Assembly: GCA_029777215.1 (NCBI GenBank)
Contig: JAKOSQ010000266.1
Coordinates: forward strand, 1 to 6,058
DNA from: Bacillota bacterium
GTDB lineage: Bacteria; Bacillota; Clostridia; Oscillospirales; Oscillospiraceae
Length of the DNA stretch: 6,058 bases
Reading direction: 5' to 3'
Shown: one piece after another, positions 1 through 5,900 of the stretch
Layout: each line of letters opens with the position of its first letter
Numbering within the stretch: position 1 is the stretch's first letter
Position numbers and translations under genes: made by a program
The notes under the pieces: generated by a model
Told to the model about the DNA's origin: nothing
Database searches by the model: none
What the model saw: only the letters and a program-made list of their open reading frames with translations

Positions 1-157
1 AGCGAACGTCTTTCCGAAGCTCGGCGGCATCGAGTCCTGCACCGTGAAGGACGGAAAGCTTGAGATCACCATCCCGCGCGCAAACTACAACGAGCTGCGC
101 AACGGCGTTCTGCGCCATTACGACGGAACGCTTTTCACCTTCGTCGTCGGGTCCTGA
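1..157 (+). CDS. C-terminal fragment of an unrecognised protein
   Basis: An open frame enters from the left edge (first full codon at base 2) and ends at TGA 155-157, giving 51 residues. The fragment ends in FTFVVGS and contains LEITIPRANYNELRNGV. It alternates hydrophobic and polar residues as in beta-strands, which suggests the end of a beta-rich domain. There is no membrane segment or motif I can assign to a family. Codon use is GC-rich like the next gene, and the 28-base gap to nadE without a visible terminator suggests co-transcription with it. The frame is supported by that codon bias and by the nadE ribosome-binding site lying just after the stop. The function is unknown. Confidence 0.6.
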   Translation, partial: ANVFPKLGGIESCTVKDGKLEITIPRANYNELRNGVLRHYDGTLFTFVVGS

Positions 158-185
158 CCGGGCGGCAGACTGAGGAGAAACCAAC

Positions 186-2087
186 ATGAAAGATGGATTT
201 ATAAAAGTCGCCGCCGGGACCCCTCAAATTCGTGTGGCGGACTGTGAATATAACGCGGCGGGCGCGCTTTCGCTCATCCGAGAGGCGGCGCAGGCGGGCG
301 TGAAGGTTCTCGCCCTGCCGGAGCTGTGTCTGACGGGCTATACCTGCGGCGATCTGTTTTTGCAGACGGCGCTTTTAAACGGCGCGGAGGCGGCGCTCGA
401 AGGACTTCTGCGCGAGACGGCGGCGATGGACCTGCTCTTTGCCGTCGGCCTGCCCGTCCGCGCGGAGGGCAAACTTTTTAACTGCGCGGCGGTTTGCTGC
501 CGCGGGCGGCTGCTGGGCCTCGTACCGAAACGCAGCCTGCCGAATTACGGCGAGTTTTACGAGCAGCGCTGGTTTGTCCCCGGCGAGACGGAGGTGAAGC
601 CCCTCCACTTTGCGGGACAGGAAACGCGCTTCGGCGCGGGACTGCTGTTTTCCTGCGCACAATTTCCGGCGCTCACGGTTGGCGTTGAGCTGTGCGAGGA
701 CCTCTGGGCTCCCGCGCCGCCCTCCACGGCGCTTGCGCTCGCGGGAGCGACGGTCATTTTGAACCTCTCGGCGAGCGACGAGCTCGCGGCGAAGGACGCC
801 TACCGGCGCATGCTCGTCCAGTGCCAGTCGGGCCGCCTCCTCTGCGGCTATGTCTATGCCGACGCTGGTGAGGGTGAGTCGACGACCGACCTCGTCTTCG
901 CGGGCCACGATCTCATTGCCGAAAACGGTAGCCTGCTCGCGGAGCGGCGCTTTGAGACCGGCCTGTGCATTTCGGAGCTGGACGTCGAGTTTCTGCGCTT
1001 CGAGCGTGCGCGCATCACGAGCTTTCAGAGCGCGCCGGCGGACTTCGAGACGGTTCCGTTTTTCCTCGTGCCGACAGAAACGGTGCTCACGCGGCGCCTT
1101 TCCGCGACGCCCTTCGTCCCGCAAAACGAGCGCGAACGGGCGCAGCGCTGCGAGGAGATTTTTCGCATCGCGGCCCTCGGTCTCAAAAAGCGCATTGAGC
1201 ACACGGGCGCGAAGCACCTCGTGATCGGCGTGTCCGGCGGGCTTGACTCGACGCTCGCGCTCATGATCGCGGCACGCGCCGTAGACCTGCTGGGTCTGCC
1301 GCGCGAGACGCTGATCGCCGTGAGCATGCCCTGCTTCGGCACGACCGCGCGCACGAAATCGAATTCCGAAATTCTGGCCGACGAGCTGCGCGCCGAGCGC
1401 CGGACCATTCCGATCTCCGCCGCCGTGCGGCAGCACTTCGCGGACATCGGCCACAACGAAAACAACCGCAATGTCGTCTATGAAAATGCGCAGGCGCGTG
1501 AGCGCACGCAGGTACTCATGGACATCGCCAACGCGGAGAACGGCATGGTCGTCGGCACCGGCGACATGTCCGAGCTGGCGCTCGGCTGGGCGACCTACAA
1601 TGGCGACCACATGTCGATGTACGGCGTCAACGCCGGTATCCCCAAGACGCTCGTGCGTTATCTCGTCGCCTACTGCGCGGATACGGCGGAGTCCGACGCC
1701 CTTGCGCGGGTGCTGCGCGACATCCTCGACACGCCCGTTTCACCCGAGCTGCTGCCCGCCGAAAACGGCGAGATCAGCCAGAAGACCGAGGACCTCGTCG
1801 GCCCCTATGAGCTGCACGACTTCTTCCTCTACCACCTTGTCCGCCGGGGCTGCGAGCCGAAAAAAGTCCTGCGCCTCGCGGAATACGCCTTTGACGGCGT
1901 CTACGACAGCGAAACGATCCTGAAATGGCTGCGGATCTTTGTCCGCCGTTTCTTCGCGCAGCAGTACAAGCGATCCTGTCTGCCGGACGCGCCGAAGGTC
2001 GGCACCCTCGCCCTCTCGCCGCGCGGCGACTGGCGGATGCCCTCGGACGCCGTGAGCGCCCTGTGGCTGCGTCAGCTCGACGACTGA
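186..2087 (+). CDS. nadE: Glutamine-dependent NAD+ synthetase
   Basis: This enzyme catalyses the last step of NAD+ synthesis in the cytoplasm: nicotinic acid adenine dinucleotide is adenylated with ATP and then amidated with ammonia released from glutamine. The 633 residues match the usual length of the two-domain form. Residues about 5-290 are the nitrilase-type glutaminase domain, with the Glu-Lys-Cys triad visible as E46 (LALPELCLTGY), K115 (LVPKRSLPNYGEF) and C170 (VELCEDLW). The spacing of these three equals that of the Mycobacterium enzyme (E52, K121, C176). Residues about 320-633 are the synthetase domain, with the ATP pyrophosphatase loop SGGLDS at 350-355 and the conserved GTGDMSELALGWATYNGDH block at 457-475. 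The ATG at 186 follows AGGAG (173-177) by 8 bases, and its first residues (FIKVAAGTPQIRVAD) fit the family N-terminus. No key residue is missing. It is probably co-transcribed with the fragment upstream, and possibly with the regulator 62 bases downstream. Confidence 0.97.
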   Translation: MKDGFIKVAAGTPQIRVADCEYNAAGALSLIREAAQAGVKVLALPELCLTGYTCGDLFLQTALLNGAEAALEGLLRETAAMDLLFAVGLPVRAEGKLFNCAAVCCRGRLLGLVPKRSLPNYGEFYEQRWFVPGETEVKPLHFAGQETRFGAGLLFSCAQFPALTVGVELCEDLWAPAPPSTALALAGATVILNLSASDELAAKDAYRRMLVQCQSGRLLCGYVYADAGEGESTTDLVFAGHDLIAENGSLLAERRFETGLCISELDVEFLRFERARITSFQSAPADFETVPFFLVPTETVLTRRLSATPFVPQNERERAQRCEEIFRIAALGLKKRIEHTGAKHLVIGVSGGLDSTLALMIAARAVDLLGLPRETLIAVSMPCFGTTARTKSNSEILADELRAERRTIPISAAVRQHFADIGHNENNRNVVYENAQARERTQVLMDIANAENGMVVGTGDMSELALGWATYNGDHMSMYGVNAGIPKTLVRYLVAYCADTAESDALARVLRDILDTPVSPELLPAENGEISQKTEDLVGPYELHDFFLYHLVRRGCEPKKVLRLAEYAFDGVYDSETILKWLRIFVRRFFAQQYKRSCLPDAPKVGTLALSPRGDWRMPSDAVSALWLRQLDD

Positions 2088-2089
2088 GC

Positions 2090-2118
2090 TTGAAAATTTT
2101 GCCGTATTGTGATACGCT
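2090..2118 (+). promoter_or_regulatory. Possible promoter of the metal-dependent repressor
   Basis: TTGAAA (2090-2095) and TACGCT (2113-2118) are separated by 17 bases in the gap between nadE and the regulator gene. The -35 box matches consensus at five of six positions but the -10 at only three. A perfect 10-bp palindrome, CTGTGCACAG (2117-2126), overlaps the end of the -10 and the likely transcription start, where an operator could sit. The alternative is that the regulator is simply read through from nadE, since no terminator is visible between them. Confidence 0.35.
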
Positions 2119-2149
2119 GTGCACAGATAAGTCCGACGGGAGGCCGCAC

Positions 2150-2524
2150 ATGAAAATTCAGAAATCTTCGGAGGATTACCTCGAAATGATCCTCATGCTC
2201 CGGGAGAACCGGGGCTATGCTCGGTCGATTGACATTGCCGCCGAGCTCGGCGTCACGAAGCCGAGCGTGAGCTACGCCACCAAGCGTCTGCGTGAAAACG
2301 GCTACATCATAATGGACCAGGACGGTCTCATTTCGCTCACGGACAGCGGCTATGAGATCGCCCGCCACATGTATGACCGCCACAGAATGCTCACGGCCTT
2401 TCTTGTCTCCCTCGGCGTGCCGGAGGAGATCGCCCGCGAGGACGCCTGCAAAATGGAGCACGACATCAGTGAGGAGAGCTTCACGGCAATATGCAAGAGC
2501 GTGGGATGGCCAAAGGGCCAGTGA
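2150..2524 (+). CDS. Metal-dependent transcriptional repressor, MntR/DtxR family
   Basis: A 124-residue DNA-binding regulator that would sense Mn(II) or Fe(II) and repress metal uptake genes when metal-loaded. Residues about 5-60 form the winged helix-turn-helix, with recognition helix region TKPSVSYATKRL at 36-47. Residues about 70-110 form the metal-binding and dimerisation helices. Aligned by eye to B. subtilis MntR, the ligands are D9 (MntR D8), E12 (E11), H78 (H77), C100 (E99), E103 (E102) and H104 (H103). The Cys at position 100 is the DtxR/IdeR type (C102), while D9 is the MntR type, so the metal specificity cannot be read off. There is no C-terminal SH3-like domain, as in MntR. The ATG at 2150 follows GGGAGG (2138-2143) by 6 bases; the longer in-frame extension overlaps nadE and is not used. 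No transporter gene is adjacent; the gene ends at a terminator. Confidence 0.9.
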   Translation: MKIQKSSEDYLEMILMLRENRGYARSIDIAAELGVTKPSVSYATKRLRENGYIIMDQDGLISLTDSGYEIARHMYDRHRMLTAFLVSLGVPEEIAREDACKMEHDISEESFTAICKSVGWPKGQ

Positions 2525-2553
2525 AAAATGGCCCGAAGGACTGCGAGGCTATA

Positions 2554-2585
2554 AAAACGGCGGAGCCGAAAGGCTCCGCCGTTTT
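2554..2585. terminator. Bidirectional terminator between the repressor gene and deoD
   Basis: A perfect 14-bp stem (2554-2567 with 2572-2585) closes on a GAAA tetraloop. The GC core is CGGCGGAGCC/GGCTCCGCCG, flanked by A-tract on the left and T-tract on the right. Read on either strand it gives a hairpin followed by four or five T. It lies between the stops of two convergent genes, so it can end both transcripts. Confidence 0.93.
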
Positions 2586-2589
2586 AGCG

Positions 2590-3303
2590 TTATCCAAGCT
2601 TTTTCGCCGTTTCAAGGGCTAACGTGATCATCTCGTCAAAACCGAGCTGACGCTCCTCCGGAGTGAGCTGCTCGGGGCGGTAGATGTGGTCCGAGATCGT
2701 GCACAGGCACAGCGCGCGTTTGCCCGCGCGGGCGGCAGTGAGGTAGAGGCCGGCGGCCTCCATTTCGACTGCGAGGGTGCCCATTTTCTTCCACTTGTCG
2801 AGGGCGGTCGGGTCGTCGTTGTAGAAGTTGTCGCTGGAGAGAAGACTTCCGACGCGGATGTTCAGCCCCTTTGCCTCGGCGCATTCGACGGCGGTGCGCA
2901 GGAGCGTGAAGTCGGCGGTCGGCGCGATGGCGCCGGGGACGCCGAACTTTGCGGAAAAATTCGAGTCCGTCGAAGCGGACATACCCGCGACGACGTCGCG
3001 GAGCCGCAAGTCGTCCGCGAGCGCGCCGGCGGAGCCGATGCGGATGATGTTTTCAACGTCATAGAAATTGTAGAGCTCATAGCTGTAGATGCCGATGGCG
3101 GGGATGCCCATGCCGCTGGCCATGACCGTGACGGGTACGCCGCCGTAGGTGCCGGTGTGGCCCTGCACGCCGCGGACGTTGTTGATGAGCTTTGCGTTTT
3201 CGAGGAAGTTTTCGGCGATATATTTCGCCCGCAGCGGATCGCCGGGCATGAGTACGGTCTTAGCGATCTGCCCCTTTTCGGCGCTGTTGTGAGGAGTAGG
3301 CAT
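2590..3303 (-). CDS. deoD: Purine nucleoside phosphorylase, DeoD type
   Basis: A cytoplasmic purine salvage enzyme that splits purine (deoxy)ribonucleosides with phosphate into the free base and (deoxy)ribose-1-phosphate. The 237 residues are close to the 239 of E. coli DeoD, and the whole chain aligns. Phosphate-site residues are G21 and R25 (MPGDPLRAKYIAE), R44 (NNVRG), and R88 and S91 (IIRIGSAGAL). The nucleoside-site block VEMEAAGLY gives E180, M181 and E182. The base-binding and catalytic pair is D205 (SDH) with R218 (EERQ). All are shifted by one from E. coli numbering. The start is the ATG at 3301-3303 (MPTPHNSAEKG, as in the family), with GGAGG at 3312-3316 eight bases upstream; a longer in-frame extension to 3357 is not supported. 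It is a single-gene unit with its own promoter and a shared terminator. DeoD-type enzymes are usually hexamers that accept 6-amino and 6-oxo purines; specificity here is inferred from the family. Confidence 0.97.
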   Translation of the reverse strand: MPTPHNSAEKGQIAKTVLMPGDPLRAKYIAENFLENAKLINNVRGVQGHTGTYGGVPVTVMASGMGIPAIGIYSYELYNFYDVENIIRIGSAGALADDLRLRDVVAGMSASTDSNFSAKFGVPGAIAPTADFTLLRTAVECAEAKGLNIRVGSLLSSDNFYNDDPTALDKWKKMGTLAVEMEAAGLYLTAARAGKRALCLCTISDHIYRPEQLTPEERQLGFDEMITLALETAKKLG

Positions 3304-3347
3304 AGTGATAACCTCCGAAAGAGAAATTATTAGGTTTGATGCTACTG

Positions 3348-3376
3348 AGCATATCATATTTTACCCGCAGAAGCAA
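3348..3376 (-). promoter_or_regulatory. Promoter of deoD
   Basis: On the minus strand, TTGCTT (3371-3376) and TATGCT (3348-3353) are spaced by 17 bases, and a TGA just before the -10 gives an extended TGn element. Transcription would start near 3341, leaving a leader of about 38 bases with the GGAGG site at its end. The placement between the rplA terminator and the deoD start supports separate transcription of deoD. Confidence 0.7.
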
Positions 3377-3420
3377 GAAAACCCTCGTCCATCATCCCGC
3401 GTAAAGTCTCGCAGAGTTCG

Positions 3421-3458
3421 CGCCCGCAGGCGCGAAAAAATCCTCGCGCCTGCGGGCG
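3421..3458. repeat. Perfect 15-bp GC-rich inverted repeat upstream of deoD
   Basis: CGCCCGCAGGCGCGA (3421-3435) and its exact complement (3444-3458) flank an 8-base loop, AAAAATCC. It lies between the rplA terminator and the deoD promoter. No T-run follows it on the minus strand; the T-tract is in the loop instead. It therefore does not look like a standard intrinsic terminator. It may be a backup transcription barrier, an operator or a copy of a dispersed palindrome. The inverted repeat is certain; the role is unknown. Confidence 0.85.
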
Positions 3459-3469
3459 GCAACCTATTT

Positions 3470-3504
3470 AAAATGGGAGACCGCTTTCAGCGGTCTCCCA
3501 TTTT
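3470..3504 (-). terminator. Terminator of the rpmG-secE-nusG-rplK-rplA operon
   Basis: Stem of 16 bp (3470-3485 with 3489-3504), with core TGGGAGACCGCT/AGCGGTCTCCCA, a 3-base loop and a T-tract on the minus-strand side. It begins 7 bases past the rplA stop codon, so the operon ends here rather than running on into rplJ-rplL. The flanking A- and T-tracts mean it could also stop transcripts from the plus strand. Confidence 0.93.
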
Positions 3505-3511
3505 AGTCTCG

Positions 3512-4204
3512 TTAGACGAGTTTGTTGGGGTTAATCTTCACGCCGGGGCCCATCGTGGAAGCGGTGACACAGGACTTGATGTACTGGCCCTTTGCCGCTG
3601 CCGGCTTTGCCTTGATGATGGCGCTCATGAGCGCGTTGAAGTTCTCGTTGAGCTTGTCAGGACCAAAGCTGACCTTGCCGATGGGGCAGTGAATGATGTT
3701 GGTCTTGTCGAGACGATACTCGATTTTACCGGCTTTGATCTCCTTGACGGCCTGTGCGATGTTCGGGGTGACCGTGCCGGCCTTCGGGGTCGGCATCAAG
3801 CCCTTCGGTCCGAGGATTTTACCGAGGCGGCCGACGACACCCATCATGTCCGGGGTCGCGACGACGACGTCGTAATCGAAGAAGTTTTCCTGCTGGATCT
3901 TCTGGACCATGTCCTGACCGCCAACGTAATCCGCGCCTGCGTCGAGGGCTTCCTGCTGGCGCTCGTCCTTGCAGAAAACGAGGACCTTGCGGGTCTTGCC
4001 AGTGCCGTGGGGCAGAACGATCGCGCCGCGGACCTGCTGGTCAGCGTGACGGGAATCGACACCGAGCTTGACGTGAAGTTCGACAGTCTCATCGAACTTG
4101 GCCTTGGAGGCCTTGGCGACGATATCAAAAGCTTCCGCCGGATCATACAGCGTCTGCTTGTCAACGAGCTTAGAGCTCTCTTTGTAATTTTTACCTCTGA
4201 ACAA
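3512..4204 (-). CDS. rplA: 50S ribosomal protein L1
   Basis: L1 binds 23S rRNA in the L1 stalk near the ribosomal E site and helps release deacylated tRNA. It is also a translational repressor of its own operon. The 230 residues are the normal length. Family blocks visible are [14 protein letters not shown] (37-50), HADQQVRG (53-60), [19 protein letters not shown] (117-135), MPTPKAGTV (137-145) and [10 protein letters not shown] (216-225). The start is the TTG at 4202-4204, because an in-frame TGA lies only 6 bases upstream of it and homology begins at FRGKNY. AGGAGG (4215-4220) is 10 bases upstream. An ATG abuts that site out of frame and would give only a 7-codon peptide. The 64-base gap from rplK contains a candidate L1-binding hairpin. 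It is the last gene of the operon, followed by a terminator. Confidence 0.96.
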   Translation of the reverse strand: MFRGKNYKESSKLVDKQTLYDPAEAFDIVAKASKAKFDETVELHVKLGVDSRHADQQVRGAIVLPHGTGKTRKVLVFCKDERQQEALDAGADYVGGQDMVQKIQQENFFDYDVVVATPDMMGVVGRLGKILGPKGLMPTPKAGTVTPNIAQAVKEIKAGKIEYRLDKTNIIHCPIGKVSFGPDKLNENFNALMSAIIKAKPAAAKGQYIKSCVTASTMGPGVKINPNKLV

Positions 4205-4226
4205 TGTTGTTCATCCTCCTTGTGAT

Positions 4227-4256
4227 GTGGTTCGTCGGATGGAAATATCCTCCCAC
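4227..4256 (-). promoter_or_regulatory. Candidate ribosomal protein L1 binding hairpin (autoregulation)
   Basis: Read on the minus strand, a lower helix GTGG (4253-4256) pairs with CCAC (4227-4230). An inner helix GGAT (4247-4250) pairs with ATCC (4237-4240) around the loop ATTTCC. Between the helices is an asymmetric internal loop, GA on the 5' side and GACGAA on the 3' side. This two-helix form, with GA facing a longer GA-x-GAA strand, is the layout known for L1 targets in 23S rRNA and L1 operon mRNAs. It ends 6 bases before the rplA ribosome-binding site, so bound L1 could block rplA translation. The structure is seen in the sequence; L1 binding is inferred. Confidence 0.65.
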
Positions 4257-4268
4257 GTTAAAAGGTCC

Positions 4269-4697
4269 TTACGCCTTTGCGACGTTGACGCCCATGCTGC
4301 GGCAGGTGCCGGCAACCATGCTCATGGCCGACTCGATGCTGCTGCAGTTGAGGTCCGGCATCTTGATCTCCGCAATTTTGCGGATGTCTTCCTGGCTGAT
4401 CGTGGCGACCTTGTCGCGCTGGGGAACGCCGGAAGCCGTCTCGATGTTGCAGGCCTTCTTGACGAGAAGCGCCGTCGGAGGGGTCTTGGTGATAAAGGTG
4501 AAGGATCGGTCTGCGTAGACCGTGATAACGACAGGGATCATCATGCCGATGTCGTTTTTGGTTTTTTCATTGAAGTCCTTGGTGAACTGGCCGATGTTAA
4601 CGCCGTACTGACCAAGTGCCGGGCCTACGGGAGGGGCCGGAGTTGCCTTGCCCGCCGGGACCTGAAATCTGACGATACCTACTACTTTCTGTGCCAC
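4269..4697 (-). CDS. rplK: 50S ribosomal protein L11
   Basis: L11 forms the base of the stalk at the GTPase-associated centre with 23S rRNA. It is needed for factor binding, is the target region of thiostrepton, and takes part in the stringent response. The 142 residues are the usual length. The N-terminal domain carries the proline-rich linker [20 protein letters not shown] (14-33). The C-terminal RNA-binding domain ends with [13 protein letters not shown] and [10 protein letters not shown] (about 113-138). The start codon is GTG at 4695-4697, placed 9 bases after AGGAGG (4707-4712), which itself sits in the 17-base gap behind nusG. The family start (MAQKVVG) fits this GTG and no ATG is available. 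It lies between nusG and rplA in the standard order. Confidence 0.97.
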   Translation of the reverse strand: MAQKVVGIVRFQVPAGKATPAPPVGPALGQYGVNIGQFTKDFNEKTKNDIGMMIPVVITVYADRSFTFITKTPPTALLVKKACNIETASGVPQRDKVATISQEDIRKIAEIKMPDLNCSSIESAMSMVAGTCRSMGVNVAKA

Positions 4698-4714
4698 TTT
4701 CGTGCACCTCCTAA

Positions 4715-5239
4715 TTATTCTAAAACATACTCGACCTGGTAGTAGTCCAGATCGACGGGCGTCTCCCTGCCGAACATGGAGACAATGACGCGGACGCGTT
4801 CTTTGGCCGCATCCACTTCCTCGACTGTGCCGATAAAGCCGTCCAGCGGACCGTCGACAACTTTAACGTTGTCGCCGACCTTGAAGCCCTCGGCTACCTC
4901 GTGGCGTTCCACACCGATGTCGAAGATCTCCTGTTCGGTCAGCGGAACGGCCTTGCCGTCGCTGCCGACGAAGCCGGTCGCACCGCGCACGTTGCGGACC
5001 AGATGCCAGCTCTCGTCTGTGAGGATCATCTTGACGAAAACATACCCCGGATAGGTCTTGCGTTCAACGGTTTTTTCGCCGTTGTCCGTCATTTCGGAGA
5101 CAGTCTCCATCGGGATATTGACCTCAAGAATGAGGTCCTGCATCTTGCGGTTCTCCGCCGCCTTGAGTATCGCGGCGGCTACGGCGTTTTCGTAACCGGA
5201 ATAAGTGTGGACCACATACCACAGTGCTTCTTCCGCCAT
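4715..5239 (-). CDS. nusG: Transcription termination/antitermination protein NusG
   Basis: NusG binds the RNA polymerase clamp during elongation, affects pausing and Rho-dependent termination, and links transcription to the leading ribosome. The 174 residues fit the two-domain bacterial form. The NGN domain runs about 1-110, with [11 protein letters not shown] (7-17), the [10 protein letters not shown] block (60-69) and VRGATGFVG (84-92). The KOW domain starts near 119 ([17 protein letters not shown]). The ATG at 5237-5239 is three bases after the secE stop, and the only Shine-Dalgarno-like site is a weak GGTGG (5248-5252). Translation is therefore probably coupled to secE. It precedes rplK in the usual order. 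Confidence 0.97.
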   Translation of the reverse strand: MAEEALWYVVHTYSGYENAVAAAILKAAENRKMQDLILEVNIPMETVSEMTDNGEKTVERKTYPGYVFVKMILTDESWHLVRNVRGATGFVGSDGKAVPLTEQEIFDIGVERHEVAEGFKVGDNVKVVDGPLDGFIGTVEEVDAAKERVRVIVSMFGRETPVDLDYYQVEYVLE

Positions 5240-5242
5240 GGC

Positions 5243-5521
5243 TTAGCCCACCAGGGACAGCAGTCCCTGCACTCCGAGCTTTGCAAGCGAATCGAAGCCC
5301 CACAGCAAGACGGCGGAAATGAACGTTACAACGAGCGCAACGCTGGTGTTCTTCATGGTCTGCTGTCTCGTCGGCCAGACAACTTTTTTGAGTTCGGCCT
5401 TGAGCTCACGCCACCACTTGGAAATTTTCTCGGATGTTTTTAACGTTTCATTACCGGTCGGTTTTTTAACAGCCTCAGTGGTCGTGACTTTTTTGACTGC
5501 GTCTTCCTTGGCTTTGGACAT
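5243..5521 (-). CDS. secE: Preprotein translocase subunit SecE
   Basis: SecE is the small clamp subunit of the SecYEG channel in the cytoplasmic membrane. The 92 residues have a charged, disordered-looking N-terminus (1-32), longer than in the smallest Firmicute SecE proteins. Then comes the amphipathic helix WWRELKAELKKVVWPTRQ (36-53) with the diagnostic VVWPTRQ motif, and a single membrane helix at about 59-76. This is the one-helix form common in Gram-positive bacteria. The ATG at 5519-5521 is preceded by GGAAGG (5532-5537) at 10 bases. The gene lies 31 bases after rpmG and 3 bases before nusG, the typical arrangement. Confidence 0.95.
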   Translation of the reverse strand: MSKAKEDAVKKVTTTEAVKKPTGNETLKTSEKISKWWRELKAELKKVVWPTRQQTMKNTSVALVVTFISAVLLWGFDSLAKLGVQGLLSLVG

Positions 5522-5552
5522 GAAAGCACTACCTTCCTTTCTCTTAAAAAAC

Positions 5553-5702
5553 CTACTTGGTTTCAGAATGCACGGTGTGCTTCTGGCAGAACGGACAATA
5601 CTTGTTCAGCTCGAGCTTGTCGGGCGTGTTCTTCTTGTTCTTGAAGGTATTGTAGTTTCTCTGCTTGCATTCGTTGCATCTGAGCGTGATCTTGACTCGC
5701 AT
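5553..5702 (-). CDS. rpmG: 50S ribosomal protein L33
   Basis: A 49-residue ribosomal protein of the large subunit, located near the E site. The chain reads [19 protein letters not shown] at the start and ends KHTVHSETK, which matches the short L33 family over its full length. Four cysteines in two CxxC pairs (C9, C12, C36, C39) make this the zinc-binding (C+) form. Related bacteria may carry a second, cysteine-free copy for zinc starvation; none is in this window. The ATG at 5700-5702 is 9 bases from a strong AAGGAGG (5712-5718). It is the first gene of the operon, about 108 bases from the predicted transcription start. Confidence 0.97.
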   Translation of the reverse strand: MRVKITLRCNECKQRNYNTFKNKKNTPDKLELNKYCPFCQKHTVHSETK

Positions 5703-5811
5703 TTTTCGGCACCTCCTTGTAAAATTTGGCTAAATAGCCTCGCTGCCTCCCTGAAGACGGGAATGCGCCTGAAATCGGCGCGCGAAAATAAAACCTCTCC
5801 GCCGACAGGTA
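5703..5811 (-). promoter_or_regulatory. Leader of the rpmG-secE-nusG-rplK-rplA transcript
   Basis: About 108 bases separate the predicted transcription start from the L33 start codon, with no tRNA gene (tRNA-Trp is sometimes found in this neighbourhood) and no reading frame I would trust. Small hairpins can be drawn: 5775-5780 with 5800-5805, 5765-5769 with 5777-5781, and 5728-5731 with 5736-5739 close to the ribosome-binding site. The first two share bases and exclude each other. They are short and could be chance in GC-rich sequence. Confidence 0.35.
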
Positions 5812-5817
5812 ATATGT

Positions 5818-5846
5818 ATTGTAGCATAGTTTGTCCATGAGGTCAA
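5818..5846 (-). promoter_or_regulatory. Main promoter of the rpmG-rplA operon
   Basis: On the minus strand TTGACC (5841-5846) and TACAAT (5818-5823) are 17 bases apart, each with five of six consensus bases. A TGC before the -10 adds an extended element. An A7 tract (5850-5856) lies 3 bases upstream of the -35, like an UP element. This is a strong housekeeping sigma-A promoter, as expected for a translation operon; the start would be near 5811. Confidence 0.9.
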
Positions 5847-5861
5847 CAGTTTTTTTGCGCG

Positions 5862-5890
5862 AAAAAGCGGCGGAGCCGAGGCCCCGCCGC
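5862..5890 (-). terminator. Terminator of the right-edge gene
   Basis: A GC-rich hairpin (GCGGCGG at 5867-5873 with CCGCCGC at 5884-5890, plus two further pairs beyond one A/C mismatch) is followed on the minus strand by five T (5862-5866). It begins 10 bases after the stop of the right-edge gene and directly upstream of the next promoter, so it separates the two transcripts. Confidence 0.85.
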
Positions 5891-5900
5891 ACGTTCGGGC

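Noticed and set aside
375..1610. Long (411-codon) minus-strand open frame opposite nadE
   Set aside because: It lies wholly antisense to a complete, conserved nadE. It has low-complexity Arg/Ala-rich sequence and no family motif, and is explained by GC-rich codon bias.
1925..2149. In-frame N-terminal extension of the repressor into nadE
   Set aside because: Family homology starts at the ATG at 2150, which has its own ribosome-binding site; the extension is in another frame of nadE.
2686..3333. 215-codon plus-strand frame opposite deoD
   Set aside because: It is antisense to a fully recognised gene, with Gly/Val/Asp-rich composition and no domain. It is a codon-bias shadow.
3304..3357. 18-residue N-terminal extension of deoD
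   Set aside because: It would read through the ribosome-binding site and start upstream of the likely transcription start. The family begins at MPTPH.
3305..4225. 306-codon plus-strand frame opposite rplA
   Set aside because: It runs through the rplA terminator and the deoD promoter and is antisense to rplA. It has no convincing start or motif.
5703..5850. tRNA-Trp or T-box element before secE-nusG
   Set aside because: I checked for a cloverleaf and T-box signature because tRNA genes can occur near here; neither is visible.
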